Assembly (NCBI RefSeq): GCF_030816015.1
Contig: NZ_JAUSXN010000001.1
Span: forward strand, 6,076,001-6,140,000
Origin: Pedobacter sp. W3I1
GTDB lineage: Bacteria; Bacteroidota; Bacteroidia; Sphingobacteriales; Sphingobacteriaceae
Direction of reading: 5' to 3'
DNA: 64,000 nt
A program made the translations under genes and the position numbers. Below the pieces are notes generated by a model. The model saw nothing but the letters and a program-made list of their open reading frames with translations, was not told where the DNA came from and did no database searches. Below, piece after piece: positions 42,046 to 50,921 of this stretch. Each line of letters begins with the position of its first letter. The stretch's first letter is position 1.

Positions 42046-42384
42046 ATGAAATACAACGAAACCTTAGCGCTCCGTGTTGCCGAACGTTTAATGCATATAC
42101 AGGATGTTGAAGAAAAAGAGATGTTTAGTGGGCTTGTTTTTATGGTGAATGGAAAAATGTGTATTGGTGTTTCTAAGAACAGCATGATGGTGAGGCTCGA
42201 CCCTAATACTTTAGAAAATTTATCTGATAAAGATGGCTGGCAGCAGATGGTGATGGGAGGCAGACCAATGAAAGGTTACATTTCAGTTTCAGAAGATGTT
42301 TTAGGCCGGAATGATGAACTGGATTTCTGGGTTAACCTTGCTTTGACCTTCAATCCTTTTGCGAAAGCATCTAAAAAGAAATAA
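42046..42384 (+). CDS. TfoX N-terminal-domain protein
   Basis: The 112-residue protein is a stand-alone TfoX/Sxy N-terminal domain. Typical blocks are ALRVAERLMHIQDVEEKEMF, SGLVFMVNGKMCIGVSKNSM, RPMKGYISV and LDFWVNLALTFN. TfoX controls competence in Haemophilus, but single-domain versions in Bacteroidota have no demonstrated role. Confidence 0.88.
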   Translation: MKYNETLALRVAERLMHIQDVEEKEMFSGLVFMVNGKMCIGVSKNSMMVRLDPNTLENLSDKDGWQQMVMGGRPMKGYISVSEDVLGRNDELDFWVNLALTFNPFAKASKKK

Positions 42385-42473
42385 TCAATCATACAAGCCA
42401 TTATTCCACGAGTCTCTCAAAAACTAGCAAGAGCCATATTTTTTGATTAATTTTATCGTTCTAATCAAATTTT

Positions 42474-43114
42474 ATGAAAAAAGGGGCTGCTATAGCGGTA
42501 TTTCTGCTATCGATTTCACTTAATGTTCTGGCTCAGGTTAAAAGAACTGCATCACAAACATCAACAGAAACTAAAGAAGCAAATACACAACAATTAAGGG
42601 TTCAGGCACCGGAAGGGCACTACTGTGATTACTGTAAATTAAATTATCCGGAATCGCATTTCCCTTGCATTATGAAATCTATTAAAGGTACGCTAGATGT
42701 AACCACTGGCGAGGTAAGTTTTGTGGCCGGGCAACCTATAGGCGGTATTGTGGTTAAAGGTGGCAAAAACCCTGGAGGCAACACCATTACACTAGTGACC
42801 AACCAAAACGGAGAAATAGAATTTAATAATACCGGCACAGGGAATTATAAATTTATCATTTCAGTACCTTCCACTAATCCCAAATCGCGGGTAGCAGGAT
42901 CACCAATCGGGGGAATAATTGTTAAAGGTGGTAAGAATCCTGGTGGAAGTTTAATTACGTTAATTACAAACGAAAATGGCGAAATAGAATTCAATAATCT
43001 TCCTGTGGGGGTATGTATAAATTCACTGCAATGGGGGCTTCTGAAACTGAGAAAAGCAATCCTTTATATAAATCGAGTTATTCGGAAAAGGTAAACCCTT
43101 TATATAAAAACTAA
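42474..43114 (+). CDS. Secreted hypothetical protein with duplicated domain, frameshifted near the 3' end
   Basis: The signal peptide ends NVLAQ. A Cys-rich stretch (HYCDYCKLNYPESHFPC) follows, then two copies of the same segment: GGIVVKGGKNPGGNTITLVT and GGIIVKGGKNPGGSLITLIT, each ending NGEIEFNN. As sequenced, the frame leaves homology after NNLPVG and ends at 43094. A -1 shift within the G5 run at 43008-43012 gives GGMYKFTAMGASETEKSNPL and a stop at 43114. That tail parallels the GNYKFIISVP that ends the first copy, so the shifted ending is the more likely original. I do not recognise the family. Confidence 0.68.
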
Positions 43115-43210
43115 ATCGTTAAATTTACGTTACGTTGCATTTTTTGGCACTATTATGGAATCTTTCAAGTCTGTGCATCTTTAAATTGTTACACATTTAA
43201 AACACACATT

Positions 43211-43741
43211 ATGAAACGTTTAAATTTAATATTGAGCCTTGCACTTCTTTCGCTTGGACTTCAATCTTTTTCTCAAACCAATAAAGAAACTACTTTGAAA
43301 ATTGTAGCAGATAAAAATTATACTTTTGTTGCCAATACCGCCATGCCGATGTCGAACAATGACATTAACAGAGTATTAGCGATGATGCCTGGTAGTCAGG
43401 GTGGTTCTTCTATAAACCTGACGGGTTCGCAATACGATGTGAGGGTTACCAAAGACAGTATTGTGGCTTATTTGCCTTATTTTGGAAGATCTTTTTCTGC
43501 TCCGATGGATCCTACACAGGGTGGTATTAAATTTACCTCAAAAGATTTTACCTATACAGAATCGAAGAATAAAAAAGGATCGTACACCATCCAGATTAAT
43601 ACCAAGGATGTGAAAAGAGAAAATTATAGGTTTACCATCAACATCTCAACCAATGGTTATGCATCTTTAACGGCGAGCAGTGTAAATAAACAACCGATCA
43701 TTTTTAACGGTTATTTAGATGAACCGAAGAAAAAGGATTAG
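43211..43741 (+). CDS. DUF4251-domain secreted protein
   Basis: The 176-residue protein has a signal peptide ending QSFSQ. It shows the DUF4251 pattern: LKIVADKNYTFVANTAMPMS, LTGSQYDVRVTKDSIVAYLP, YFGRSFSAPMDPTQGGIKFT and NGYASLTASSVNKQPIIFNG. DUF4251 proteins are short, exported and specific to Bacteroidota; function unknown. It stands alone, followed by an inverted repeat. Confidence 0.88.
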   Translation: MKRLNLILSLALLSLGLQSFSQTNKETTLKIVADKNYTFVANTAMPMSNNDINRVLAMMPGSQGGSSINLTGSQYDVRVTKDSIVAYLPYFGRSFSAPMDPTQGGIKFTSKDFTYTESKNKKGSYTIQINTKDVKRENYRFTINISTNGYASLTASSVNKQPIIFNGYLDEPKKKD

Positions 43742-43768
43742 AAATAGATAAAATTTCACTCTATGATC

Positions 43769-43850
43769 GTCATTTCGAGCGGAGTGCAACGCAGCCGAGA
43801 AATCTATCTTTACAGATCTCTCCATTTCGCTTCGCTTCAGTCGAGATGAC
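43769..43850. repeat. Inverted repeat of the GTCATTTCGAGC family, second copy
   Basis: The arms GTCATTTCGAGCGGAGTGCA and TTCGCTTCAGTCGAGATGAC bracket a GAGAAATCT...AGATCTCTC inner pair. The structure lies between two convergent genes and matches the copy at 28855. Confidence 0.75.
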
Positions 43851-43859
43851 GATTTACAC

Positions 43860-44942
43860 TTATTTCTTAATCAGTTCAATCTGAAAAATATATGGCCATT
43901 TTTTACCTGCTACAAAAAGTCTTTTAGTTGCTTTATCATAAGCGATGCCATTTAATACATTATTGGCTTTTTCATCTTCGGTTTTAAAGTAATCGGCTGG
44001 CAATAAGCCTGATAAATCGATCTTGCTTTCTACGGCACCCGTTTCTGGGTTAATAATTAAAATATCATTGGTGGTGTAAACATTTGCATAAATTTTACCG
44101 TCAATGATTTCCAGTTCATTTAAATTTTGAATTGGGCCTTTATTATCAAAAACATCAATTGAACCCACTTTTTGATAGGTATCTTTATTCAGGAAAAAGA
44201 TGGTATTCGAACCATCGGTATTCAATACTTTCTCTCCATCAAAAGCCAGGCCCCAGCCTTCTCTACCTGTGGTATAAGAAAACTCAGATAATTTCTTGAA
44301 AGTGGCTTTATCATACACAAAACCAACTTTTTCGCGGTAAGTTAACTGAATAATCTTATTGCCGATCACGGTTATACCTTCGCCAAAATACTGCTTATCT
44401 AAATCTGCTTTCTGAAGGATTTTGCCTGTAGACGGTTCTACTTTACGTAAGCTGGAATGACCGTAATCCCCAGCACTTTCATAGAAAAAGCCATCATGAT
44501 ATTCTAAACCCTCTACGTAAGAGGAGGTATCGTGAGGCAAGGTTTTGATCACTTTGTAGGTATATTCCGTTGGCGCCTGGGCTGCCAACACATTAATATT
44601 CGAGGTTAAATCTTCTGATTTCCCTGAGCCAAATATTTTTGCTGTTAATAAGTGATTACCCAATTTTAAACCCGCTGTTTTAAGTTTGATAGCTGAAGTA
44701 TCAGTTTTTGAGATGATCTTAACCGTATCGATTAAATAAACTACAGAGTCTACTTTTTGTTCAGGTCCGAACTGCACTTTCACATCAAATTCGTTTCCCG
44801 ATGGAACATTTAGACCTGTCATTGGTGAAAGAAAGCTACGGTAAGTTGTGGTAGAACTGTCTTTACAAGAACTTACGAATGCAAGTGCAATTCCGATAAA
44901 TATTAAATTTTTAGTAAGGTTAATCTTCAGGCCAAAATGCAT
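43860..44942 (-). CDS. Glutaminyl-peptide cyclotransferase, bacterial beta-propeller type
   Basis: I use the ATG at 44942 (360 residues); a TTG lies two codons upstream. The lipoprotein signal ends ALAFVSSC. The mature protein is a bacterial glutamine cyclotransferase: YVEGLEYHDGFFYESAGDYG, GEGITVIGNKIIQLTYREKV, TGREGWGLAFDGEKVLNTDG, LNELEIIDGKIYANVYTTND and NVLNGIAYDKATKRLFVAGK (five propeller blades). It converts N-terminal Gln to pyroglutamate on exported proteins. The start overlaps the 3' end of yraN by 23 bp, suggesting coupling. Confidence 0.9.
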   Translation of the reverse strand: MHFGLKINLTKNLIFIGIALAFVSSCKDSSTTTYRSFLSPMTGLNVPSGNEFDVKVQFGPEQKVDSVVYLIDTVKIISKTDTSAIKLKTAGLKLGNHLLTAKIFGSGKSEDLTSNINVLAAQAPTEYTYKVIKTLPHDTSSYVEGLEYHDGFFYESAGDYGHSSLRKVEPSTGKILQKADLDKQYFGEGITVIGNKIIQLTYREKVGFVYDKATFKKLSEFSYTTGREGWGLAFDGEKVLNTDGSNTIFFLNKDTYQKVGSIDVFDNKGPIQNLNELEIIDGKIYANVYTTNDILIINPETGAVESKIDLSGLLPADYFKTEDEKANNVLNGIAYDKATKRLFVAGKKWPYIFQIELIKK

Positions 44943-45285
44943 CTTCAATATGATTTAAATTATAATTTTTATTTTTTGTAAATGTAATAGCAATAATATC
45001 AAAACGGATATCATTTTGATGGTTCATTATTTCAATATAGGCATTAGCGGCCAATTCCATCTGAATTTGCTTGGCTTTATGCACAAATTCTTCAGGTTCG
45101 CCAAAAGCAATAGAGCTACGAGATTTAACCTCTACAAAAACCATAATGCCATTTTTATAAACAATTAAATCCACTTCGGCTTTACCATAGGTCCAGTTTT
45201 CATCTAAAATTTCGTATCCTTTATCTTCCAGATACCGTTTGGCAATACTTTCGCCTTCTTTACCTAAATCGTTATGGAGCGCCAT
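44920..45285 (-). CDS. YraN-family (UPF0102) endonuclease-fold protein
   Basis: The 121-residue protein has the YraN blocks GKEGESIAKRYLEDKGYEIL, NWTYGKAEVDLIVYKNGIMV (Asp) and FVEVKSRSSIAFGEPEEFVH (E-x-K), forming a PD-(D/E)xK nuclease-like core. Its biological role is not settled; it often accompanies replication or repair genes. dnaG lies 170 bp upstream on the same strand. Confidence 0.92.
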   Translation of the reverse strand: MALHNDLGKEGESIAKRYLEDKGYEILDENWTYGKAEVDLIVYKNGIMVFVEVKSRSSIAFGEPEEFVHKAKQIQMELAANAYIEIMNHQNDIRFDIIAITFTKNKNYNLNHIEDAFWPED

Positions 45286-45301
45286 ACCTAATAATTATTA
45301 A

Positions 45302-45443
45302 ATGAGTGAGTTATCGAATGAGTGAATGTTTATTTCAAATGTATTATAAAATGATAAATGTTGAATGTTCCGAGCATCCCTATTCTATCCTTTAATCATT
45401 CTCTCATTCAGTCGCTTTTCATCATTCTCTCATTCACTCAATC
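45302..45443. repeat. Inverted repeat of the GAGTGAATG family
   Basis: GAATGAGTGAATG (45316-45328) and CATTCACTCAATC (45431-45443) are inverted, inside a set of short ATTCTCTCATTC-type repeats. It occupies the gap between yraN and dnaG and holds no gene. Confidence 0.5.
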
Positions 45444-45456
45444 AATCATTCTCTAA

Positions 45457-47436
45457 TTATTTAACAATAACAGAACCCAAGAACTTAGAGATTTCCCTTT
45501 CCACACCTTTAATTACACCATAACGCTGCATTAAGATCATTTGGTTATCCTCATTCTTTTCTTCTTTTATCTCCTTCAACAGATTCATCAATATCTTTTC
45601 GACTTTACGTTTTTTAAGGTGAAAAATGCCACCTAAAATAGTCGCTTTTAAATTCATCGTTTCATCCTTAACATAAATAAGATGTTTATTTAACCAGTTC
45701 TCACTTAACGCATATTCTGAGGTTGAAAGTGTAATGGCCAAATCGGCAATATCTCTATCCTCATGTTTTACAAAGTGATTCGATGTGGGTAAGCGGCCGT
45801 TATCGATTTCTGATTTATAATAATCGATAATTCTTTTACAAAGTGGGTCATCAAATTCTACATCGCTCAGGTTCTGCATAATGAAAGAGCCAATGTACAT
45901 ATCATCAATTTTATCCCAGTTCACAAACTCGTGCCCAAAAGCCAGTAATAAACGTACAATTTCCTTTTCCTGATGCTCATTTTCTTCTACAGGTGTTTCA
46001 TGGCCCATCGGGCCTGCGCTATCATCCCACAAATCATCTGGTGGACCAAGTGGTTCAGGTGCACCTGAAGAATAAGATTTTGGACTTGAAGAAGGATTTG
46101 CGCGTTGATTGCTATCAAAACTTTTCTTAAGCTTGGCCGAGCGCATTTTATTTAATTCGCTCAGTAAGATATGCTCATCTATTTCGAGTAAACTGCTACA
46201 CTCACGAATAAAAACAGAAGCTTTAATTGGGTCAGGGATTTTGGCAATACTCTCCACAATATCGCGGATAATGCCTGCTCTTTTAATCGGATCATTGCCC
46301 GCATCTTTAAGCAATACATTTGCCTTATATAAAATAAAGTCTTTTCTGTTTTGTTCGAGATAGGTTTTAAATGCACCCGCACCAACATGGTGCATATAAG
46401 AATCAGGATCGTGGCCATCAGGGAATGAAACAATCTTCACGTTCAGTCCTTCTTCCAAAATCATATCCAAACCACGGAGGGAGGCTTTAATCCCCGCAGC
46501 ATCGCCATCAAATAAAATGGTAATGTTCTGGGTAAAACGCCCGATCAGTTTGATCTGCTCTACTGTTAACGAAGTACCCGAAGAGGCCACTACGTTTTCT
46601 ATTCCGGCCTGATGTACAGAAAGCACATCGGCATAACCTTCCGCAAGGTAACAGTTATCCAAATCGCGAATGGCTTTTTTGGCATGAAACAAGCCATAAA
46701 GCACATTCGACTTGTGGTAAATTTCGCTTTCTGGTGAGTTTACATACTTAGGAACATTTTTATCTGTCTTTAAAGTCCTACCTCCAAAACCGATAATCCT
46801 ACCTGTAAAATTGTGGATCGGAAACATGACCCGACCGCGAAAGCGATCATAAATTTTGCCGTTATCGTTTTTGATCGATAATCCGGTGGCTTCTAAAAAT
46901 TCTAATTTATGGCCTGCATTAATCGCACTTTGGGTCATCGCATCCCAAACATCAGGCGAATATCCCACCTCGAATTTCTTCAGGATGTCTTCCCTAAAGC
47001 CACGCTCTTTAAAATAACTCAAGCCAATACCCTTGCCTTCGTCGGTTTCCCAAAGCTGTTTTACAAAAAATGCAGCGGCATATTGTGAAACAATGTAAAG
47101 ACTTTCCTTCGCGCTTTGTGCTTCGGCATCCTGAGGACTTAGTTCGGCTTCCTCAACTTCTATATTGTATTTATTGGCTAAAAATTTAAGTGCTTCAGGA
47201 TATGAATATTTTTCATGATCCATAATGAAACGCACCGAATCGCCTCCTTTGCCACAACCAAAACATTTATAAATGCCTTTGGTTACGGATACGTGAAAGG
47301 AAGGTGTTTTTTCGCCGTGAAAAGGGCAATTACCAATTAAACTGGTTCCGCGTTTTTTTAAGTGCACAAAATCCCCAACTACCTCCTCGATACGGGCGGT
47401 ATCCATTATCTTATCTATTGTTTCGCGGTTTATCAT
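45457..47436 (-). CDS. dnaG: DNA primase
   Basis: The 659-residue protein is a full-length bacterial primase. The CHC2 zinc-finger has ligands C37, H40, C58 and C61 (GNCPFHGEKTPSF ... IYKCFGCGKGGD). The RNA polymerase/TOPRIM domain holds ERGFREDILKKFEVG, FGGRTLKTDKNVPKYVNSPE, LAEGYADVLSVHQAGIENVV and the metal site TILFDGDAAGIKAS. A C-terminal helicase-binding region follows. It makes RNA primers for replication. A Gln/Pro/Ser-rich linker is present near residues 440-480. Confidence 0.97.
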   Translation of the reverse strand: MINRETIDKIMDTARIEEVVGDFVHLKKRGTSLIGNCPFHGEKTPSFHVSVTKGIYKCFGCGKGGDSVRFIMDHEKYSYPEALKFLANKYNIEVEEAELSPQDAEAQSAKESLYIVSQYAAAFFVKQLWETDEGKGIGLSYFKERGFREDILKKFEVGYSPDVWDAMTQSAINAGHKLEFLEATGLSIKNDNGKIYDRFRGRVMFPIHNFTGRIIGFGGRTLKTDKNVPKYVNSPESEIYHKSNVLYGLFHAKKAIRDLDNCYLAEGYADVLSVHQAGIENVVASSGTSLTVEQIKLIGRFTQNITILFDGDAAGIKASLRGLDMILEEGLNVKIVSFPDGHDPDSYMHHVGAGAFKTYLEQNRKDFILYKANVLLKDAGNDPIKRAGIIRDIVESIAKIPDPIKASVFIRECSSLLEIDEHILLSELNKMRSAKLKKSFDSNQRANPSSSPKSYSSGAPEPLGPPDDLWDDSAGPMGHETPVEENEHQEKEIVRLLLAFGHEFVNWDKIDDMYIGSFIMQNLSDVEFDDPLCKRIIDYYKSEIDNGRLPTSNHFVKHEDRDIADLAITLSTSEYALSENWLNKHLIYVKDETMNLKATILGGIFHLKKRKVEKILMNLLKEIKEEKNEDNQMILMQRYGVIKGVEREISKFLGSVIVK

Positions 47437-47466
47437 ATACGCACAGCTCTTTCCTCTTCTTAATTA

Positions 47467-47555
47467 ACCACAAAGATAACAGAGAAAAAACACAAAGAAC
47501 ACAGAGAAAAATTTCTTTGTGTTCTTTGCGAAAATACTTTGCGCACTTTGCGGTT
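47467..47555. repeat. Inverted repeat of the CACAAAG family
   Basis: The left arm runs from AACCACAAAG with repeated CACAAAGAACACAGAG; the right arm has CTTTGTGTTCTTTGCG and ends ACTTTGCGGTT. The arms pair over about 35 positions with mismatches, in the spacer between the dnaG start and the SGNH gene. Confidence 0.65.
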
Positions 47556-47565
47556 CTAAAGCCTA

Positions 47566-48225
47566 TTACTTCACCAAAGGCAACAACTGGTCGGCAACCA
47601 ATTTATTACCCGTTTCATTTAAATGCACTCTATCAACGGTTAAAATGCCTTTTTCTTTATCCTCCGGATTATTTTTCGCTTCGTATTCCGTAAAAACCTT
47701 TCTTAAATCGCATACAGGAAGATTATTTTTTGCGGCTAATGTTCTAATCCCTTCAGCATATTTATTCAAATCGGCATCTAACTCATTGGTGCCATCTTTT
47801 TTCTCACCAACAACCGATGGAGTAACCAATACCACTTTGCTACCTACACCCTGAATTTTATTAATCAGGGCCTGGTAAAACTTTAAATATTTGTCGTAAT
47901 CGGTTCCCGTATGAGATGATTGTTTATGCCAAACGTCATTAATTCCCACGTAAATCACCACTAAATCAGGCTTCTTATTTAATACATCATCTTCTAAGCG
48001 CAGGTATAAATCGTAAACTTTGTTGCCACCTATTCCGGCCCCGATTACATCATATTTAGTAGAATCGAGCGATTTTTTGATCAGGGTTACATATCCATTT
48101 TTAGAAAGGCCCTGCTGGGTAATCGAATCGCCAAAGAAGATAATCCGTTTTGGTTTAAATGTCATTGATGTGAATGCAATTAAGCAAAAGCTTAGTAAAA
48201 TACTCGTTTTCAATAGTGTTTTCAT
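47566..48225 (-). CDS. SGNH/GDSL-family hydrolase
   Basis: The 219-residue protein has a signal peptide and the GDSL blocks: block I IIFFGDSITQQG (Ser about residue 33), block II Gly in GAGIGGNKVYD, block III Asn in VIYVGINDVWH and block V Asp/His in LTVDRVHLNETGNKLVADQL. The full S-G-N-H set is present. It is an exported esterase or carbohydrate deacetylase. It begins 20 bp after the serine hydrolase gene and shares its strand, so they are likely cotranscribed. Confidence 0.92.
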   Translation of the reverse strand: MKTLLKTSILLSFCLIAFTSMTFKPKRIIFFGDSITQQGLSKNGYVTLIKKSLDSTKYDVIGAGIGGNKVYDLYLRLEDDVLNKKPDLVVIYVGINDVWHKQSSHTGTDYDKYLKFYQALINKIQGVGSKVVLVTPSVVGEKKDGTNELDADLNKYAEGIRTLAAKNNLPVCDLRKVFTEYEAKNNPEDKEKGILTVDRVHLNETGNKLVADQLLPLVK

Positions 48226-48245
48226 TTTGTGTATAATTGGTTAGG

Positions 48246-49814
48246 TTATTTTTTATCGGCCTTTTTAAAATCCAGGTCCTGGAAATCGAAACTAAAATCG
48301 GTTAGCGGCGAAATCGCTTCAATTTTAAAACCATCGGCTACTGCATTGTTATCTAAACTAAAATTAACAAATGCATCGGCATCTAAACTTCTATCATACC
48401 ATTTTACAATAAAGGTATTTCCCTTGTAGTAAGTCATGTCGCCTTTCAATTTTGGCGCATTCTTAGCCTGAAAATGCATCTTGCCATTTACTTCACTAAT
48501 GCTTACGTCGCCAAACCACAAATCGTGGAAAGTTCCATAGTAGTTTTTAGCATCTGGTTTAGTAGCCGACAGTTTTTGTTGAGTTGCAATATCGTTCCAA
48601 ACCTTGCTTACCATTTCATCGGCCTGTTTTTCGTTTTTAAGTCTGTTATTGTTATAGGTTTTAATCCTGTCTTGTCCTTTAATACCCAGGTAACCATCTT
48701 TAATTGAATTTGTAATTGCATTAAATGCGGCACCCGACTGCTGGTTGGTTAATACAATGATTCCCAATTTCATCTCCGGGAAAATTGTTACCTGTGTTAC
48801 AATACCTGACAGACCGCCCGTATGCGTCGCTTGGAAATTACCATTCACATTACTCAAAAACCAACCCAGACCATAACTGCTGAAAGCGGCTGGATTACCT
48901 CCCGCGATAATGGTCTGTGGTGTCCAAAGTTCTCTTGCAACAGCAGGACTGAATAATTTCTTGTCCAATGCCTCACCGTATTTCCCCCCATTAATCATGG
49001 CCATTACCCATTTGCTCATATCGGTAACATTCGAATAAATCCCACCCGCAGCATTTGCAATCTCTCCGAAGCTTAAACCTACTGGAAGCAGTTTGCCCTG
49101 GTAAGGTGCATGACCATCAATTACATTCGATTTGTCTTTTAAGCGGTACCAGGAAGCTGCCGTTTTGGTCATACCTAATGGTTTAATAATTCTGCTTTCT
49201 ATAAAATCTTCATAGGTAATACCTGACACTCTTGCTACTACATCGCCTGCAACAATGTACATCAGGTTATCGTAATCATATTTGGTACGGAAAGAAGAAA
49301 CTGGCTTTAAATAACGGAGGTTGTGGATCAATTGCTTTTTATCAACTGTTGATGAATCTGGCCAGATCATTAAATCACCTGCACCCAAACCTAAACCACT
49401 GCGGTGCGTAAGCAGATCCCGGATGGTAAATTCGCTGGTTACATAGGCATCGTACATTTTAAACTCCGGAATTACATCGGTAACTTTAGTATCCCAGGTA
49501 ATTTTCTTTTCATCAACCAGCATACCCAAAGCGGCAGCGGTAAATGCTTTTGTATTCGATGCCACACCAAAAAGCGTATTTTCATCAACCTTTTTATTGG
49601 TTTTGATTGAACTTACCCCATAACCTTTTAAATGGATTATTTTACCGTCTTTGATTACAGAAACTGCAATTCCGGGAACGTTAAAGGTAGTAAGCGTTTT
49701 TTCTACCACACTATCGATCTGTTTTGAAGTGAGCACCTGTGCATGCACGTGAAGGGCCAAAAACAGAGATAAAGCAAATGATATTTTAAATTTCAATGAA
49801 GAAAAGAGTTGCAT
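48246..49814 (-). CDS. Class C beta-lactamase-related serine hydrolase
   Basis: The 522-residue protein has a signal peptide ending VHAQ. The penicillin-binding-like hydrolase has SNTKAFTAAALG as the SxxK motif (Ser about residue 86), YDYDNLMYIVAG as the YxN motif (about residue 177) and HTGGLSGI as the KTG equivalent. From about residue 395 there is a DUF3471-type C-terminal beta domain. It probably acts on D-amino-acid peptides or esters in the periplasm, not on lactams. The SGNH hydrolase follows directly. Confidence 0.9.
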   Translation of the reverse strand: MQLFSSLKFKISFALSLFLALHVHAQVLTSKQIDSVVEKTLTTFNVPGIAVSVIKDGKIIHLKGYGVSSIKTNKKVDENTLFGVASNTKAFTAAALGMLVDEKKITWDTKVTDVIPEFKMYDAYVTSEFTIRDLLTHRSGLGLGAGDLMIWPDSSTVDKKQLIHNLRYLKPVSSFRTKYDYDNLMYIVAGDVVARVSGITYEDFIESRIIKPLGMTKTAASWYRLKDKSNVIDGHAPYQGKLLPVGLSFGEIANAAGGIYSNVTDMSKWVMAMINGGKYGEALDKKLFSPAVARELWTPQTIIAGGNPAAFSSYGLGWFLSNVNGNFQATHTGGLSGIVTQVTIFPEMKLGIIVLTNQQSGAAFNAITNSIKDGYLGIKGQDRIKTYNNNRLKNEKQADEMVSKVWNDIATQQKLSATKPDAKNYYGTFHDLWFGDVSISEVNGKMHFQAKNAPKLKGDMTYYKGNTFIVKWYDRSLDADAFVNFSLDNNAVADGFKIEAISPLTDFSFDFQDLDFKKADKK

Positions 49815-49873
49815 ATTGATCGGTTTAAATAATCGTTTAAAGATAATAAATCTTTTAGGCGATAGTCAAATCC

Positions 49874-50816
49874 TTATTTACCCTTTTCAAGTTTATAATC
49901 TTTGTGTACGATTAAAAAACTTGCCCGTTCTTCTTTTTTGAAAGGATAATCCCAGTTACCCTGATAAGTGATTTTGGTTGGTAATTTATCTTCTCCGAAA
50001 TAGCCCATTTCGATATTCATCTGCACATCAAAATCGAACAGCATGTTGCTGTATTTCATATCAACGTAACGGCCAAGAATATTAAAATTACGCTTATCGA
50101 AAATGGTCACCAATTCTTTGATCATGATGCCATCTTTTGTCCAGCTGCTTAAATCAGGTTTAACCGAAACCTTAAAGCGATACACCGGAATTGAATCTAA
50201 ATAAGTACCGCTGGTGAAACCATAATCGTAATACTGGCGCATATTGGCCGAAAATATTTCGGTTTTACTTCCAATAAAAGGCACTTTTACCGGACGGCCA
50301 GGATTGAAGATTAGTGTTTTGAGTTTGTCTTTATAACTTTCATTTGTTCCACCTTTTCCATCCGGTTTAGGAGCATTGGGTACAAAATCAGTATTGTAGG
50401 CATTCATAAAAATGTAATCGAACATTTCTACGGTATAAAGCTGGTATTTTCCGTTTTTCTTGTAAATTTTCCCGGTATCCTGTTTTACCAGATACTCCAT
50501 TTTATAAGGGCCCACTGTTATTATGACGAATTTTACGGTAAATTTTTCCATCAACCTTGTTCTTTTTGTCATAACTGTAAATCCTGTTTTCGGCAATAAA
50601 AGTATAACGTTTCATATCCCTAAACGACTGATAAAAGGAAGTGTCGTACATCACCTTTCTGATAAATGTTTCTACATTCAACTTTTCGGCTTTGATATTT
50701 ACTGCCGAATCGAGCGTAATGGTTTTAATTGTATCAGGATTAAAGCGGTTGATTTCCTGCGCAAAACCTTTATAAAAGAGTGACGTTAACAATAGAAGAA
50801 AAAATACTTTTTTCAT
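49874..50816 (-). pseudogene. Conserved secreted protein split by a one-base frameshift
   Basis: Two frames overlap at 50502-50596. The 5' part starts at 50816 with a signal peptide (MKKVFFLLLLTSLFYKGFAQ) and ends ...YRKIRHNNSGPL. The 3' part continues as ...PYKMEYLVKQDTGKIYKKNG to 49874. Deleting one base in the GGGCCC at about 50509-50514 joins them as KIRHNNSGPYKMEYLV, giving about 313 residues. I do not recognise a named family, although the YDTSFYQSFRDMKRYTFIAE-type core recalls uncharacterised Bacteroidota proteins. Either a real lesion or a sequencing error explains it. Confidence 0.68.
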
Positions 50817-50921
50817 GAAAAATGGAATATTTAAAAGGTAAAATGGAAGAAGATTAATGTAAGAAGGAAAATGGAATGAGAATTAATGCCATTATCCATC
50901 TTAAATATTTACATAACCACT

